Both the position numbers and the translations under genes were made by a program. The notes beneath the pieces were generated by a model that saw only the letters and a program-made list of their open reading frames with translations, was not told the DNA's origin and did not search any database. A stretch of DNA of 64,000 bases from Triangularia verruculosa (taxonomy: Eukaryota > Ascomycota > Sordariomycetes > Sordariales > Podosporaceae): NCBI GenBank assembly GCA_033296885.1, contig MU863978.1, forward strand, positions 62,001-126,000, in the 5' to 3' direction. Shown here one piece after another: positions 24,331 through 36,189 of the stretch (position 1 is the stretch's first letter; each line of letters starts with the position of its first letter).

Positions 24331-25616
24331 GATCCCCCCCCCATCCCTCCACCTCTCAACAATCCCCTTCCCATCTCCCCATAACATTCCTCCCTTCTTC
24401 CCTTCCCATATCAATCCCCATCACAAACCCTTGTTTCCCCTCGTCCTTGTACCACCATCCCAGTATTTTATGTATTGCCTTTCCCCCAAACCACCTATTT
24501 GCTCCCCCTCGCCGAACCCCCAAAACCAACGCAGAGAAAAAAATACAAGTGATTATTTGTTGTGTTGTTTATTTATCAGAGAGAGAAAAGACAAGAAAAT
24601 ATAACGAAGAGGGAAATTACACAACGTCCACAGACAAGACCACGTCCACCTCATCACACCCAACTCAACGCAGGAGGATTAAACACAAAAAGGAGTGTAA
24701 ATAAATTCGAGGCCAAAAAACTCCGCGCTTTCAAACACAATAAAAACAATCATCGACCCATGTAACCTGTCGTTTGTGTTCGTACCGTAGTATGTCCGGT
24801 TCGGTCTGTCCCCGAAATCTTGTTTCCCCAAACAACATCAGGGGGAGAGAGGTTTAAATAGCATGAAAAGAAGAAAATAAAACACATCCGGGAAAAAATA
24901 GACAGTAAATAACAAACATCATTTGGAAGTTAACCAGCCATCAACACCACCCAAACGCTCTGCTAAGACATCAAAGTGTTGGGTGTTTTTACTATGGCCC
25001 TCCAAATGAGAGTAAAACGCAAGCCCGAACCCATAACCACAACCCAGCAACACAAATCCCGCGCCATATCCCATTTCCCATTCCGAAACCCAGGTACGTA
25101 AAGTACGAGGAAAAGAAAAGTAAAGAAACGTTATGTTGGGTATCCTTTTGTCCACCTCTATTCCCTGTAAATGTGTTATTGTGCGCTTGGGAAGGCTGAC
25201 TGTATTTGCTGTGTAAAGGCTGTGTGTGTATGTCGTGCGCTTACGTATGAAACGACGAAAAGGACGCTTCCTCGCCAATAGATGGCGAGGCAAAGATGAA
25301 ACCCATTCGAGCAGATTGAAGCCGTGTGGCAATCCAATACGTGCTTTCCAGATGTACAAAACCAGAAACATGTCGAGTAAGAATTATGAATGCGGAGGTG
25401 TGCCGTCGTGCGAGTCAACCGGAAAGGCCATGGCTGTTGCTGACAGAGCTCGGCCAATGGCCATATGGGAAGGTGAGCCTGAAGGATAAAGGTATGGGAG
25501 CCAGAAAGACCCAGCCTTGGTCAAATTAAACCGCAATATTGAAACGAGGGGGGTAAAGCGAAGAGAAGCTTGTGGCTAGGCATTCGGGTCCTCGGCAGAA
25601 GCACCATGCGGCCAAG

Positions 25617-28613
25617 TTAAACCTCGTCGGCTTGGTCTTGGATATTGACCGTCGCGTCGGTGGTGGTGGGTTTGGCATCAGGCTGGCCGATAGCCTCCTC
25701 AACCGAACTCTCGTTGGTGCTGGGCGGACTGCTCGATGGGCTATTCGGACCCATGGTGAGGTTAGGTGTTGGGACAGCCGAGTTGACGTCGACATGAAGA
25801 CCAGGAGAAGTGGGCGCAGTCGACGAAGGTGTGATGCTGCTGATGGCATTATGCAAGCGATCGACTCCGGCAATTTGCTTTCCTGTGCACATCTTCTTGA
25901 TGGATGCAAGAAGTGGCCTCACCTCATTGACTAGGGCATCTCTGTCCTGACCTTGGAGTTCGCTGAGGAGAGTTTCTGTCTCGAGTTAGTATCTCAGCAT
26001 CTTGTAGTGTCCTGAGGAACTTACGAAGCACATAGTTGCCAAACTGGTCCTTGATCAAGGACACCAGGAAAGAGTTGCCATCATCTGCGCGAGACATGAA
26101 GCGGTCTCTAATGTCACGCTGTTGATCAGGCGTACCGTGCTTGATGCACTTCTCCACGACATTCGAGGCGAACTTGTGTTTGGAGAAGATCGGGAGCTGA
26201 GACATGACGAGGGCGACCATCTTGGAGCGGTCATCAGGAGAGCCGTCAATGATGACATGCTGCGTCACATAGTTGCCATACTGGTCCATGATCAGCATTT
26301 GAGCGCAGCTGTGCAGCTCCTTCATGATGGACTGCTTGTCCGCCTCGTTCCCATGCTCTAGAGCCCGCTGGATCACGCGGCATCCGTACGAGTGCGATGA
26401 GAGCTCGCTGACGCGACCCTTGAAGCAGTCGAAGATGAAGCCGATATGCTGCCGGGGGACTGTCTGGATGATCTTCTGGACGACATGGTTGCCATTCTGG
26501 TCCTTGACAATCGTGAGAATCTCAGGCTCAAGCTCTTTTACCAGCTCGGCCTGTTGTTCGACAAGCACATGCGAAAGGGCCTGTGACAAGTTAGCTATAC
26601 TGATCCCATGGTTCAAGCAAGACAACTCACCTTTTGAACAACTCGGCAGGCATACATCTGCATCGAGAGTTCAACAACCTTGCCCTTCATGGCAGCAGCC
26701 AGAACTTGCTTCTGGGCTTGGTTCCCATGCTCAAAGAACTTTTGAATGACATAGTTGCCAAACAGATCCTTCATCAACACGATTGCATTAGGTTCAATCT
26801 CCTGGAAGACCTGATTTTTATCGTCGCTGTTGGCGGTCTCGAGCTTGTTCTGGATGAAGCGGGAGCCGTGTTGGTCACCGCTAAACTCCACGATGTAGCC
26901 ATAGATGTCCTTGAGCTCAAAACGCTTGCTAGACTTGTTGCCAGTCTTGAATTCCTCGAGCTTGAAGCTTCGAACTCCCCTGGCTGGGTCTCGGTCGCTG
27001 CTCGGGCGGACTGGTGGCACACCATTGGGAGCGAACGGGTATTGAGGGAGCTGGTACCCTGGGAATTGCACCGCCTGTCTCCCGTAGATGCTCTCGTAAG
27101 GGCCAGGGGCAAACTGTGGGTAGTTCGAGTAGTACCCGTTCTGGTAATAGGGTGACTGCTGCGGTGGAAAAACATGGGACAAGCTGCGTCGGTCCACGTC
27201 AGGCCCCGATCGAAGGTCCCGTGACACGGGTCTTGACCACGAATCAATCCCAGGCTGTGGTGTCTCCGTGATGCTCCGTGGGCTGTTCAACCCCACAACA
27301 GCAGCACCGCCAGCGCGATAGGTGCTACCAGCAGGTGAGCTGCGATCAACTCCAGAGCCTCGCCGGTCCAGCGAAATGCTGTTGGAATAATTGTCGCGGG
27401 AGTGTCCGCCTTGGTAGCCCTGACCGTTGTCCCAGGGCTGAGAGCCTGGATTGAGCTGGAAGTCCTGTGCACCGTTGCCAAAGCCCAAACCGTTAGAGCC
27501 TCCGTTCAGGCCAGAGCCAATTGCCATGCGTCCCAAACGCTCCGTGACCTCATCATCAGCCATTTGCTGCCCAATGCCGTGGTCATAACTTCTCGAATTC
27601 TGGCCGTGAAATGAGCCAGATGGTCCGTTCAAAGAAGGACGCTGTGAGTGAATCGTAGTGGGGTGTGTCCCATAGGGGTATTCAGAGAACGAGTTGCCTT
27701 GACCGTGCAAGTCGTTATCTGAATGGCCGGAAGTAGACATGTGATCGCGCGAGTGCCCGTTCCCAAGGAAAGTCTGCTCCTGCATGGACCGCTGAGTCGG
27801 GAACCTGCCAAGCGTCTGTTCAGGTTCGCCATTCAGATTGCCGAAAGAGTTGTCTTGATCGTCAGTGAAGTCGGCGAACTGTGACGGATACTTGAAGGAA
27901 CCATTCTTGGTATCCTTTGGGCCACCCAGGGCTCGCTGTGTCATGGTCTGTTGACCAGAGTAGTACCCCATGTTGCCTGGCATATCATGGAGTGCTACCT
28001 CTGAGCGTGTTCGGTTCGGGGATGTCTGACCGGACACGTTGCGAGTCTGGGAGTTGTCAGATGAGTTCCACGGGCCGCTCGGCCTGCCCCATGTGTCGAC
28101 TTCGGATGTGGAGGCCAGAGTACCGGACCCCGACGGGTTAACAGCAAATCCGTCGTTCGAGTCTCGGCAACTTGTTAGTTATGCTTTCTGTCAAGGGCTG
28201 ACTGAAACAAACATACCTCTGACACCTACAGACTCCCTGTTGTTGACAAAGCCGTTGCCAATGGTGCTGGGATTTGAGGACCAGATGCTGTTGCTGCTGC
28301 CCCAGGCGCCTGGCGCTGGGAATTTGTTTGTGATGGACTGAGTGCCCTTCTCGGTACCGTTTGCACCGTTGCTTGTGGGGTTCGGGGCAAGGTTCGGAAA
28401 CCTGCTTGGCCGAGTCTGAAGAAAAGGCCAGAACGTTAGCGCTAGTCCCAAGCAGCCATATCTCCTCGCACCTTCCCCAAGATTTCCGGAATCAAAGAGC
28501 AAAGTGGCGCGTGGCCTGCAAGGAGCGAGTATGGCTCTGATATAGGAGGGCCGACTTACTGTGCCTGCCATGGTTGTTCCGTTGCTCGTTCGCTGAGTAC
28601 TGGACGACGTCAT
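25617..28613 (-). CDS. Pumilio-family mRNA-binding protein, Puf3-like
   Basis: Binds UGUA-type elements in mRNA 3' UTRs; yeast Puf3 controls nuclear mRNAs for mitochondrial proteins. Exons are 28613-28560, 28415-28217, 28162-26631, 26580-26025 and 25975-25617 (899 residues). All four introns are about 49-144 nt, with an ACTAAC branch site seen in intron 2 and ATACTAAC in intron 4. The low-complexity N-terminus (N/S/G/Q) is followed by a Pumilio homology domain at about 505-840 with the eight expected repeats; RNA-contact helices visible include GSRFIQ, GNYVIQK, ACRVVQK, GNHVVQK, GCRVIQR, GNYVTQH, ASNVVEK and GNYVLQ. The last exon is a S/T/P-rich tail. The repeat code resembles the Puf3 class; the target set is inference. 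Confidence 0.92.
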
Positions 28614-31600
28614 CGTATCCTTGCAACGGTAAGAGAGATGATAGCTCTGGAGCTCGCAGGCGGCTGTATTCACTGCGAATACAAAATCCGCTTGCGGAAA
28701 GTGAAGTTTGCCGGTCTTCGAACCGTCGAGGTGGTTGCGGGGAAGTCGGCGCCTTTATATGGAGCGCAAACGAGAGTGGAAGCCTGCCCGCACAGGTCCG
28801 TGGCACTCGAGGAGATGGGGGTCCGAATGGATGGATGCTGCAGAGATGTGCCGAGAAAAGCGCAAAGTTGATATGAGGCGAGCCAAAAGCATGGGTATAT
28901 ACGTAGGTATCTCGATAAGAAGTCACAAAGGAGACTGTTGAGCTTCAGAGGCAGGAGCGTCAGCGCAAAGATATTAGGAGTGGGAAGCTGTTGGAAATCC
29001 CAAGTGGGGGAGGGTCGGAGAGGTTGTAAGGCTGATGATGGGTACCACACACAGCCCACTCACACCCACCCAAGCACGGCAAAGCTTCAGGTAGTAATTG
29101 TAGACCTGTCCACCTGAAGGGAAAAGGACTGCTGACGGCGAAATGTACTGTATTGCAGACGGGTGTGCAACATGCAAGCACTTACCGCACGTTATTAATT
29201 GGCTTCTCTGGCCTGCCGATACACGTCCTCTCCCTCACAAGCTCTCTTCGGGTTGCGCGGGGACGGGGCAGCCTGTGCTGTCGTTTATGCACCGGATCCC
29301 GGCGGCCAGCGAATAGGTGCTGCGGCCGTCGTCGGTCATATGTGTGTGCGCGGAAAGACGACAAGGAGCTGTGGTGTGCGTGCTGTGTGTGTATTCGAGA
29401 GGAGGAAGGACGGGAGGATGTTGACGTCGGGACAAGGCAAGTCGAGTCGACAGTCGACGGGGGGAAGTCGGGGAGGCTGCTAGAAATGGGCGGTGTTTGG
29501 GACTTGAGTGGGCTTGTGCGGTCGAAGAATGGATTGGCAGATAGATGCGGTGCTGGTGGAAGCTAGAATGTAGCCAGACCCAGGGATGGCTCTGGTGCGG
29601 AGGATGGGCGAGCCAAAAGCCAAAAGCGGGTCTCTGAGGGGCCCTGCTCTTGCTGCTTGCTGGTTGATCTGGGATGAGATGGGGATTCGCGACGGGGGGA
29701 GGGATTGGCCTTGATGCGCGGCGTTGAGACGAAAGGAGAACGGGCGGACAGGGCTCCAGGGCAGGGCTCGCAGGGCAGTTTGGCGGGTGTTGCGCAGAAG
29801 AAGCTCCAGCTTCGACAAGGGAGGAGTGGGGAACGCTAAGATCTTAGCGGAGTCGGGTGCCTCGCCCTTAACCCTGTGGCTCCTTTTTTTAGGGCGCTAC
29901 CGACCACCCGACGGCAGGGGAGGGGTCCAGTCTTTTTTTTGACGTCGCTCCTTGCGGTTGCTCCAACAGAGTTGCTGCAGGTCACGATGCACGCGATCAA
30001 CTTCAGACGTTTATTACGGTATGACCTGCAACTTTGGGAGATACAGTCATATTACGCTTTTTAAAATGAATATCTGCCTGCTCTTGAAAGAAACAAACAA
30101 AGGATAGGTAAGGTAAGGTAGCTCCTAGCCGATAGAGAGAGATCAAGGTGGAAAGGTGCTCTTCCATGTTGATCGTTGCTCCCGTCTTCCTACCACTACA
30201 CGCACGATTACACCATCCAGAGAGAGTCCCCACCCATTCACAGGTGGAGCCCTACCTTGCGACCAACTGTTTTACTTGACTCCCGAACCGGAGCTTGAAA
30301 AGGGCGCCGTGTGCCTGACTAGCCCAAAGACTCGTCGAGTCTCGCCAGGCTGGGCTGTGTTGAAGCTCAAAGGGCACAGCAACCCCCAACTGCCTTTCCA
30401 GCTCTGTTGATGGGTGGCATCGGACCAGAAGCGTGTTTCGCCAGCGTAGTCAGCGCCGTTTCCTGGTCGCCAACAGGGTCTCTTTTCATTTTGGCTTTCT
30501 GCAATAGTGCGAGAAAGCGACCTGGGCCGTGAGAGCGGAAATGGAGGAGGGGCCTTTCCGGGGATGGAAGGGCACCTACCCGGACGGGAGCCGTTCACCT
30601 CAGTCCCTGTGGGTAGCACGACGACGATATACTAGTGACCGTGTATGTATCGGCGGTGCAACAGTGCTACACCAGCGACAAAGAAGTTGCAGCCGGATCT
30701 GAGGGTGTTTCCCGAGCAGTTTTTTCCCTTCCTTTTTCTCTCTCTCTCTTGCTCTCTGACTATTTTCCGCTGGTTCACTGGTTGCCTCATGCCCTATATC
30801 GCAAGCAATTAATTGTCTATGCCTCCTTGGGCAGTCAGCACCGTGTGCGCAAGCCACATCTGGACTGTGTCTTCCAGTCAACGCATGCACCGAGCACCCA
30901 GCAGATGCTCGGTGCCGTGCCTCCCACTTGTTGGCTTCCCTCAAAGATCCAATCGTCTTCCGGCCGAGATTGATGCCACACGATGGGCGATCCGCAAGGC
31001 CGCTGATCCCGCGGCCGAGCCACTCGCTCAAAAACAGCAGCGCCCTTTGTTTCTTGTTTTGTTCTTTGTTTAGCTAGCCCGAATCCTGAGCCCTCGAGGA
31101 GCCCCGGCACCGATACGAAACGCCCCATACTCCATCATAAAGCGATTGTTGAAAAGCTTGATAACAAAGCCAGCCGTTTCGGACAGATGACAATGGGGGC
31201 GACCGAGCTGCCACTGGCAGCCTCCTGGCCAGAGACAAAATTTGTACCGTGTGCGCCGTTGCACTTGAGGTCATTTGTCACCAGCAAACAGTCTCTGCGT
31301 ATGCATATGCTGGCGTCTCCATTTTGGTCAACGGATATTAGGGGGGGTATGGAAAACATGATGTCGTCGACGCAGGGACACAGTGTCTGGTCAGACATAC
31401 CTTGGCGCCATCACTAGTATAGATGCGACAAGGGGATAGCAATGTGCAGAATATTGCACCGAACTGAAGGTAAGGGATGCTATCTGTATATCATGCTGCT
31501 TCGCCCTCGTGGAATGCCTTCATCTCCGCCGTCATCGACGGGCCGAGAAGCACGAACGAGATCATCGTCCAATGTCTCGCCGCTACCCGCCCACAAGTAT

Positions 31601-34378
31601 CCCCTGACTGGCTCACTGCGATAACGATGCGCCTCCGAACAGCCGAATCCGGGGAAGACGAACTACTAGGTGCTTCCCGCCTTGTCATACCTACCCGATC
31701 CATCTGTGTGTATAAGTGTGCACTGTTCGTTACGTATTAGTGATAGATTTGCTCAACCGTGACCGTTTCAGAGAAGCAAGCGCCGGTTCATATCTTGTCC
31801 CACCCTCCAACCTCTCTTCTTTGCCCCAGACGTGCTTTTCTTGGGCCTCCCCAACATCGCTCACAGTCGAGCTGTCGTACAGCCGCCCGAGAGGGGCATG
31901 CAGCTTCTTCCCGCCTGGGTTTGTGCTCGAAGCTGGAGGGTTAGTTGCTGTCAAGTTTGGCCCCCATATTCAGCCGACCACTCGGGGCCTCGTATCTGGC
32001 CGCCGTTTATGGTCTTTGTTTCAGGAAAAGGGGAAACAAGGTGCGGCTGCCGGCAGAACACAGGAAATAGAACAATCTAGCGTGTACGTTCCGTGAAACG
32101 ACCGTCTGTCGATTGCGATACTCGGGTAGCTGACTTATTTGACAGGCAAGATGTCGCAGTTGCAGTCCCAGCTGTCCCAGCGCCGACCATGTGCGGCCGC
32201 ACTGCCGTGCATTCGCTCGTTTCAACCTGTGCGAAACCCTTATTGTCCGGCACCGGATCCGTACCGCCCTCGCAGTCCCTAACCTCCTGCCCGGAGCCGG
32301 CCTTGGTCCTCACATCACCAGGGAGCCGACCTCTGTCGATATGCAGAGTCTGCCGGCGTCTCTCAACCCCTTTGTTGTTACCACCATGTTCAGTTCACTG
32401 GTTTCCACGTTCTGCTAATTAGATGGTTGAACAATGTCAGGTCTGAGACATCGGTAATACCTTGTCGTTGCGCTGGCTTGCCAAACACCTTGATCTGCAG
32501 GAAGATACCCTGTGCCATATGGCTCGACGCGCTCGTGTCCCATGGCACAAGACAGACTTGCTTTGCTGGCAGGTTGCCACAGGTTGTGCTCAGGTTTGAA
32601 AGCCTGTCCCACGGCTCCCTGCATCGTTAATGGCCAAGGAGAGCGATAGCCAGCCGGGGGAGAACGTCATCTGCCCGGTATAATGGTCGGCGAGATGCCC
32701 GCTGGGCTGGGCTGGTTCTTTCTTCCACTCGGCTGCTCTTAACTTACGAACCATCACCACGGCACCGCTGGCATGCTTCCACGTTTCGCGTACAGCAATG
32801 CAACATGGCCCAATGACGATATTCCCAGATCTCTTTGGATTCGATGCGATGTCGTGTAGGTGGCTATCATGGTAATGTTTCACACTTTGTTCATGACTTG
32901 CAGTTTCACCGCCCTTTCGAATATTCCGACATGACTTGGTTGTTCGATATCGGAAGGAAGCCCTTGGTGAGGTACTGAAAGTCTTCTGGGCTGTCCTGTG
33001 GCATATCTCTTTTGCATTTCGCACCGGATGTCTGCAGCACCGAAGGACATCTCTGCAGCTAGGTGAGTATTTGACCTCTGGTGGGTGATGACCTTCGATC
33101 AATCCTTGATGTGTTTTGTCTTTCTTGAATCCGTCTTTTTCGACGGGTAGCAGCTTACTATATGTTAGACAACTCTCGAGGCGTTGCAGAAGAAGCTTAG
33201 AAGATGTCGACTTCACCCTCAAAAATATGTGAATCATGAGGGCTTGCAATTCTATGGCGTGACTGAGGGTCAGACTCGGACATCACGTTCTTCCATCTGG
33301 CGAAGTGGCTGTAAAGGAGGGTTCCGAGGATGCCGAATGAAACGCGCAAGATTTAACATCCAGTCATTGTTGACCCCAAACATGATGGGAAGCGTTGCGG
33401 TTCAAGATGCCAGCCCGGTGGTGGAGGAGCTGCAATACGAATTGTCGACATCCGTACCAGGTGTCGAGACTGAGCCTGGTGAAGGTTGCATTGGCGAAGA
33501 CGCCAAACTTTGATCGTGTCTGAGAGAGGATCCAAGTCGGTGGCAGCAAGGTGGAGAGGTTCTAGAACGCTCATATAAGAGATTGGCCGGTTGCCGGCAA
33601 AGACCACGCGTGGCCCGTGATAATCAAGGCATTGCTTTGATAATCTCAAAATGTCCGTTCTGCCAAAATGATCGGTGATGTGATGGTCGTGTTTGGACGA
33701 ACATGAACTGTCACCCCACACAATCTCACCGGCGCACCCACATCCAGCACGACGCTTCCTCACTTTTCAGCGAACCGCTTGGCAGGGGTATGGCGCTTCC
33801 AAGATTGGGCCCATCAGATCTGAAGGACCCTATTGGTGCGTGCCTGATTACGGTGGAGCCCTCGTGAGTGGTTCATCCCAATCGGGACATGGCGTTGATT
33901 TCGCTAGCGCTCGCTACATCCCCTGAAGGCAGTGCTGACCGCAACTACTTGTGCCTGGCCTCGCCTTGCCTGGCCGTCTCGTCCATCTCCTCTTTTTCCT
34001 CATCGTCGACGTCAAAGCTTGGGGACTGCTTCATAGTCGTTCTTTCGATCACTCTCTTTTCACACACATCCCGTCCTCAGGGAACCATTGGTATCGGCTT
34101 CATTCTTTCAGCCGTTCCGTCCAGTCATTTTGTTGATGCAGTCCCTGTGACACACGAGGAAGTAATACGCGCGGTACATACGGAATAGTCTTTGCGGAAC
34201 AGTTCTTTTGTAAGTCGAGTATACGTCGATCAGCACCACATCTCTTAGCACCATGACTGACTTTGAATAGTTCCAGCAGCTCGTACATACCAGCAGCGCT
34301 TTTGCGACACGCATTACGCCATTACATTCCTTAGGTCTGACTTTAGGTCTCTCACACACACCCTCACACACCAGCACA
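28614..34378. other. 5.8-kb gene-poor region
   Basis: I find no gene to support here on either strand. Open frames are short, overlap antisense and carry no motif. The first kilobase is probably the pumilio promoter and leader; the last 300 bp before 34379 is a C/A-rich leader (repeated CACACA) of the small membrane-protein gene. Confidence 0.45.
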
Positions 34379-34912
34379 ATGGACTCATTCACACACATTG
34401 TTCGTCGTGGCCTCGACACCGGCGACAACGAAACAACTGTTGACATTCTCATCGCGCTTCTCGCTCTCACCTTCTGCGGCCTGCTGGCGTTCTCCCTTTT
34501 GGTACTCCTACGGAGGATGAAGAGGCAAAACCAGTCGTTGGACGAGACCCTCCCCCAATACCACGAAGTCAAGAAGTCGGGCAACCACAGACGTCTCACC
34601 ATCGAAACCGGCAACGGCCGACAAAGCGTCATTGTCTTCAACGGCGCCTCGCCCATGCTTGCCAACCCCAGATCGCCCCCCCACTCGCCCGACAACGTTC
34701 CCCAAATCCACATCACCTTCCCCGACGAGCAGGACGACCAAGGAAGGCCAAAGAGCGGCCGTGTCGTTGTTGTCCGTGTTGGCGACACCACGGTTGGCCT
34801 CGAGCCCCTTAACGACGAGCAGCTCCCGGCCTATGAGAAGGAAAGCAGCACGCAGTTCTACTCTGTCGACATTGAGAAGATTGGCGGCCTCAAGGAGAAG
34901 GAGTTCCGCTAA
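34379..34912 (+). CDS. Small single-pass membrane protein, function unknown
   Basis: Intronless frame of 177 residues from an ATG in favourable context to TAA. A short polar N-terminus is followed by one hydrophobic helix at about 22-45 (ILIALLALTF, LLAFSLLVLL) and a basic stop-transfer segment RRMKRQ, so the roughly 130-residue tail is likely cytosolic. The tail is acidic and proline-rich with two tyrosine-proline motifs (LPQY, LPAYEKE), which resemble PY-type docking sites for WW-domain ubiquitin ligases. No known domain is recognised. Codon use looks like a real gene (C-ending third positions), unlike the sequence on both sides. The function is unknown; a trafficking or adaptor role would be speculation. 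Confidence 0.75.
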   Translation: MDSFTHIVRRGLDTGDNETTVDILIALLALTFCGLLAFSLLVLLRRMKRQNQSLDETLPQYHEVKKSGNHRRLTIETGNGRQSVIVFNGASPMLANPRSPPHSPDNVPQIHITFPDEQDDQGRPKSGRVVVVRVGDTTVGLEPLNDEQLPAYEKESSTQFYSVDIEKIGGLKEKEFR

Positions 34913-36189
34913 GCTGCTCAGCAAAGCATAGAGACATGTTCACACTCAAACGATGGGAACCAACACAAACATGAAGGCTCATTCACACACAACGACGAGC
35001 CGGACTTTTTAATGATTTGATGGGCGACTGGAGTTGTGAGATAAACGGGACCGGGCACGAAAATTATACCATACCTTCCTTCGTAGCAGAAAACACCGGC
35101 CTTGCTGTTTTCTGTCTTGTCTATTATTCATTTTGAGGGTCTCTGTGGGCACCCTGCTTCAAACACTTTTCGACACCTCAGCTTGGAGAGGCACCTGCGC
35201 GGGCTGGCTCGGAACGGAGCACGGGATCACACCAGATGTGCTCGGTATATATACCTACATATATGCTATGATGCTACAAGGGGTAGCAACCCCGTACATT
35301 CACATTCGGAGTACTTTTTATTTTTTCGGTGGGTGGATCATTTCTAGGGGAAGGGGAGCGCAAGCTATACGTACATACTTGGGTGCATTGCTCGTCGGGC
35401 AGCGTTTTGGTGGCGGGTTTGTGGCATTTTCCTATACCGTCATCCGACATTCTAGTATTGTATAATTAAAATACACGATGCCTGCCGCAAGGCGGGTGTT
35501 TTTGAACGGTCCCGCAACTGTCATGAAGCGTTGTGGATGTGGGGCCGAGCCTCCCGACGGTTTGGTCGTTTCCTGTTTGTTTCCAGTAGGGCACGGCATG
35601 AAAGGAGCGGCATCATAAGTCTCCTATTGGATCGGTCTAGATGCTGATTCAGGAGACGACATGATCAAGGGTTAGGGTAGATGTGCCGAACGACGACGCT
35701 GCCAAATGACAGCAGTGGAGATGGTTGCTTTCTGGAAGCTCCAGAATTTCCAGCAAACCATCCACTTCCCCATGCAATCAACAACTGCCAGTTGGCATTC
35801 GTCTCAAATGGCGCATTCTCCTAGCCCTTCTCGCTGAATGGAATCCCTTTTGTTCTTCTACATTACCCAATCATCAACGGCCCTTTTCTTCGGCTTTACT
35901 CTTTTATTGTAATATTGTACCCCAATTTCGCCGGAGATCCTCCTTTGCTGCGATCCCACGATAGCTGGGAAGCCTGGGCTCCATTTCACCGCGCTGCGAG
36001 ATTTACCCCGTTCTTTATTATTAACAGCCTTTTTTTCTCTTGTTTTTTGCTCTCATTGCGACTCGACAATTCAATTGATACCCCATCGACCCCCCTACGG
36101 TATTCTCCGCTTGCTCACTCGACATCCCCTGACGACGACGATTGCTTGACACCGCGTTGCGCCCGCGCAAAAAGCGCACAACCTATACG
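34913..36189. other. Intergenic region before GPI13
   Basis: No gene is supported. It holds the 3' flank of the membrane-protein gene and a pyrimidine-rich leader (35820-36130) of GPI13. Confidence 0.5.

Larger units (their letters stand above)
21594..25616. other. 4-kb gene-free region between convergent genes
   Basis: No gene is supported. The plus strand is G/T-rich from the forkhead stop to about 22.7 kb and then C/A-rich up to the pumilio stop, so each half is G/T-rich on the sense strand of its neighbouring gene. It contains simple repeats at 23763-23779, 23861-23891 and 24288-24330, a C13A9G6 hairpin at 23537-23568, and many homopolymer runs. It may hold long 3' UTRs. Confidence 0.5.

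Noticed and set aside
30600..33250. Open frames of 100-220 codons in the gene-poor region
   Set aside because: Composition is unlike the real genes, no family is recognisable, and no exon chain can be built.
36142..36189. Longer N-terminus for GPI13 starting at 36142
   Set aside because: That codon is TTG; the first ATG in frame is at 36190 and begins a plausible cytosolic N-terminus.
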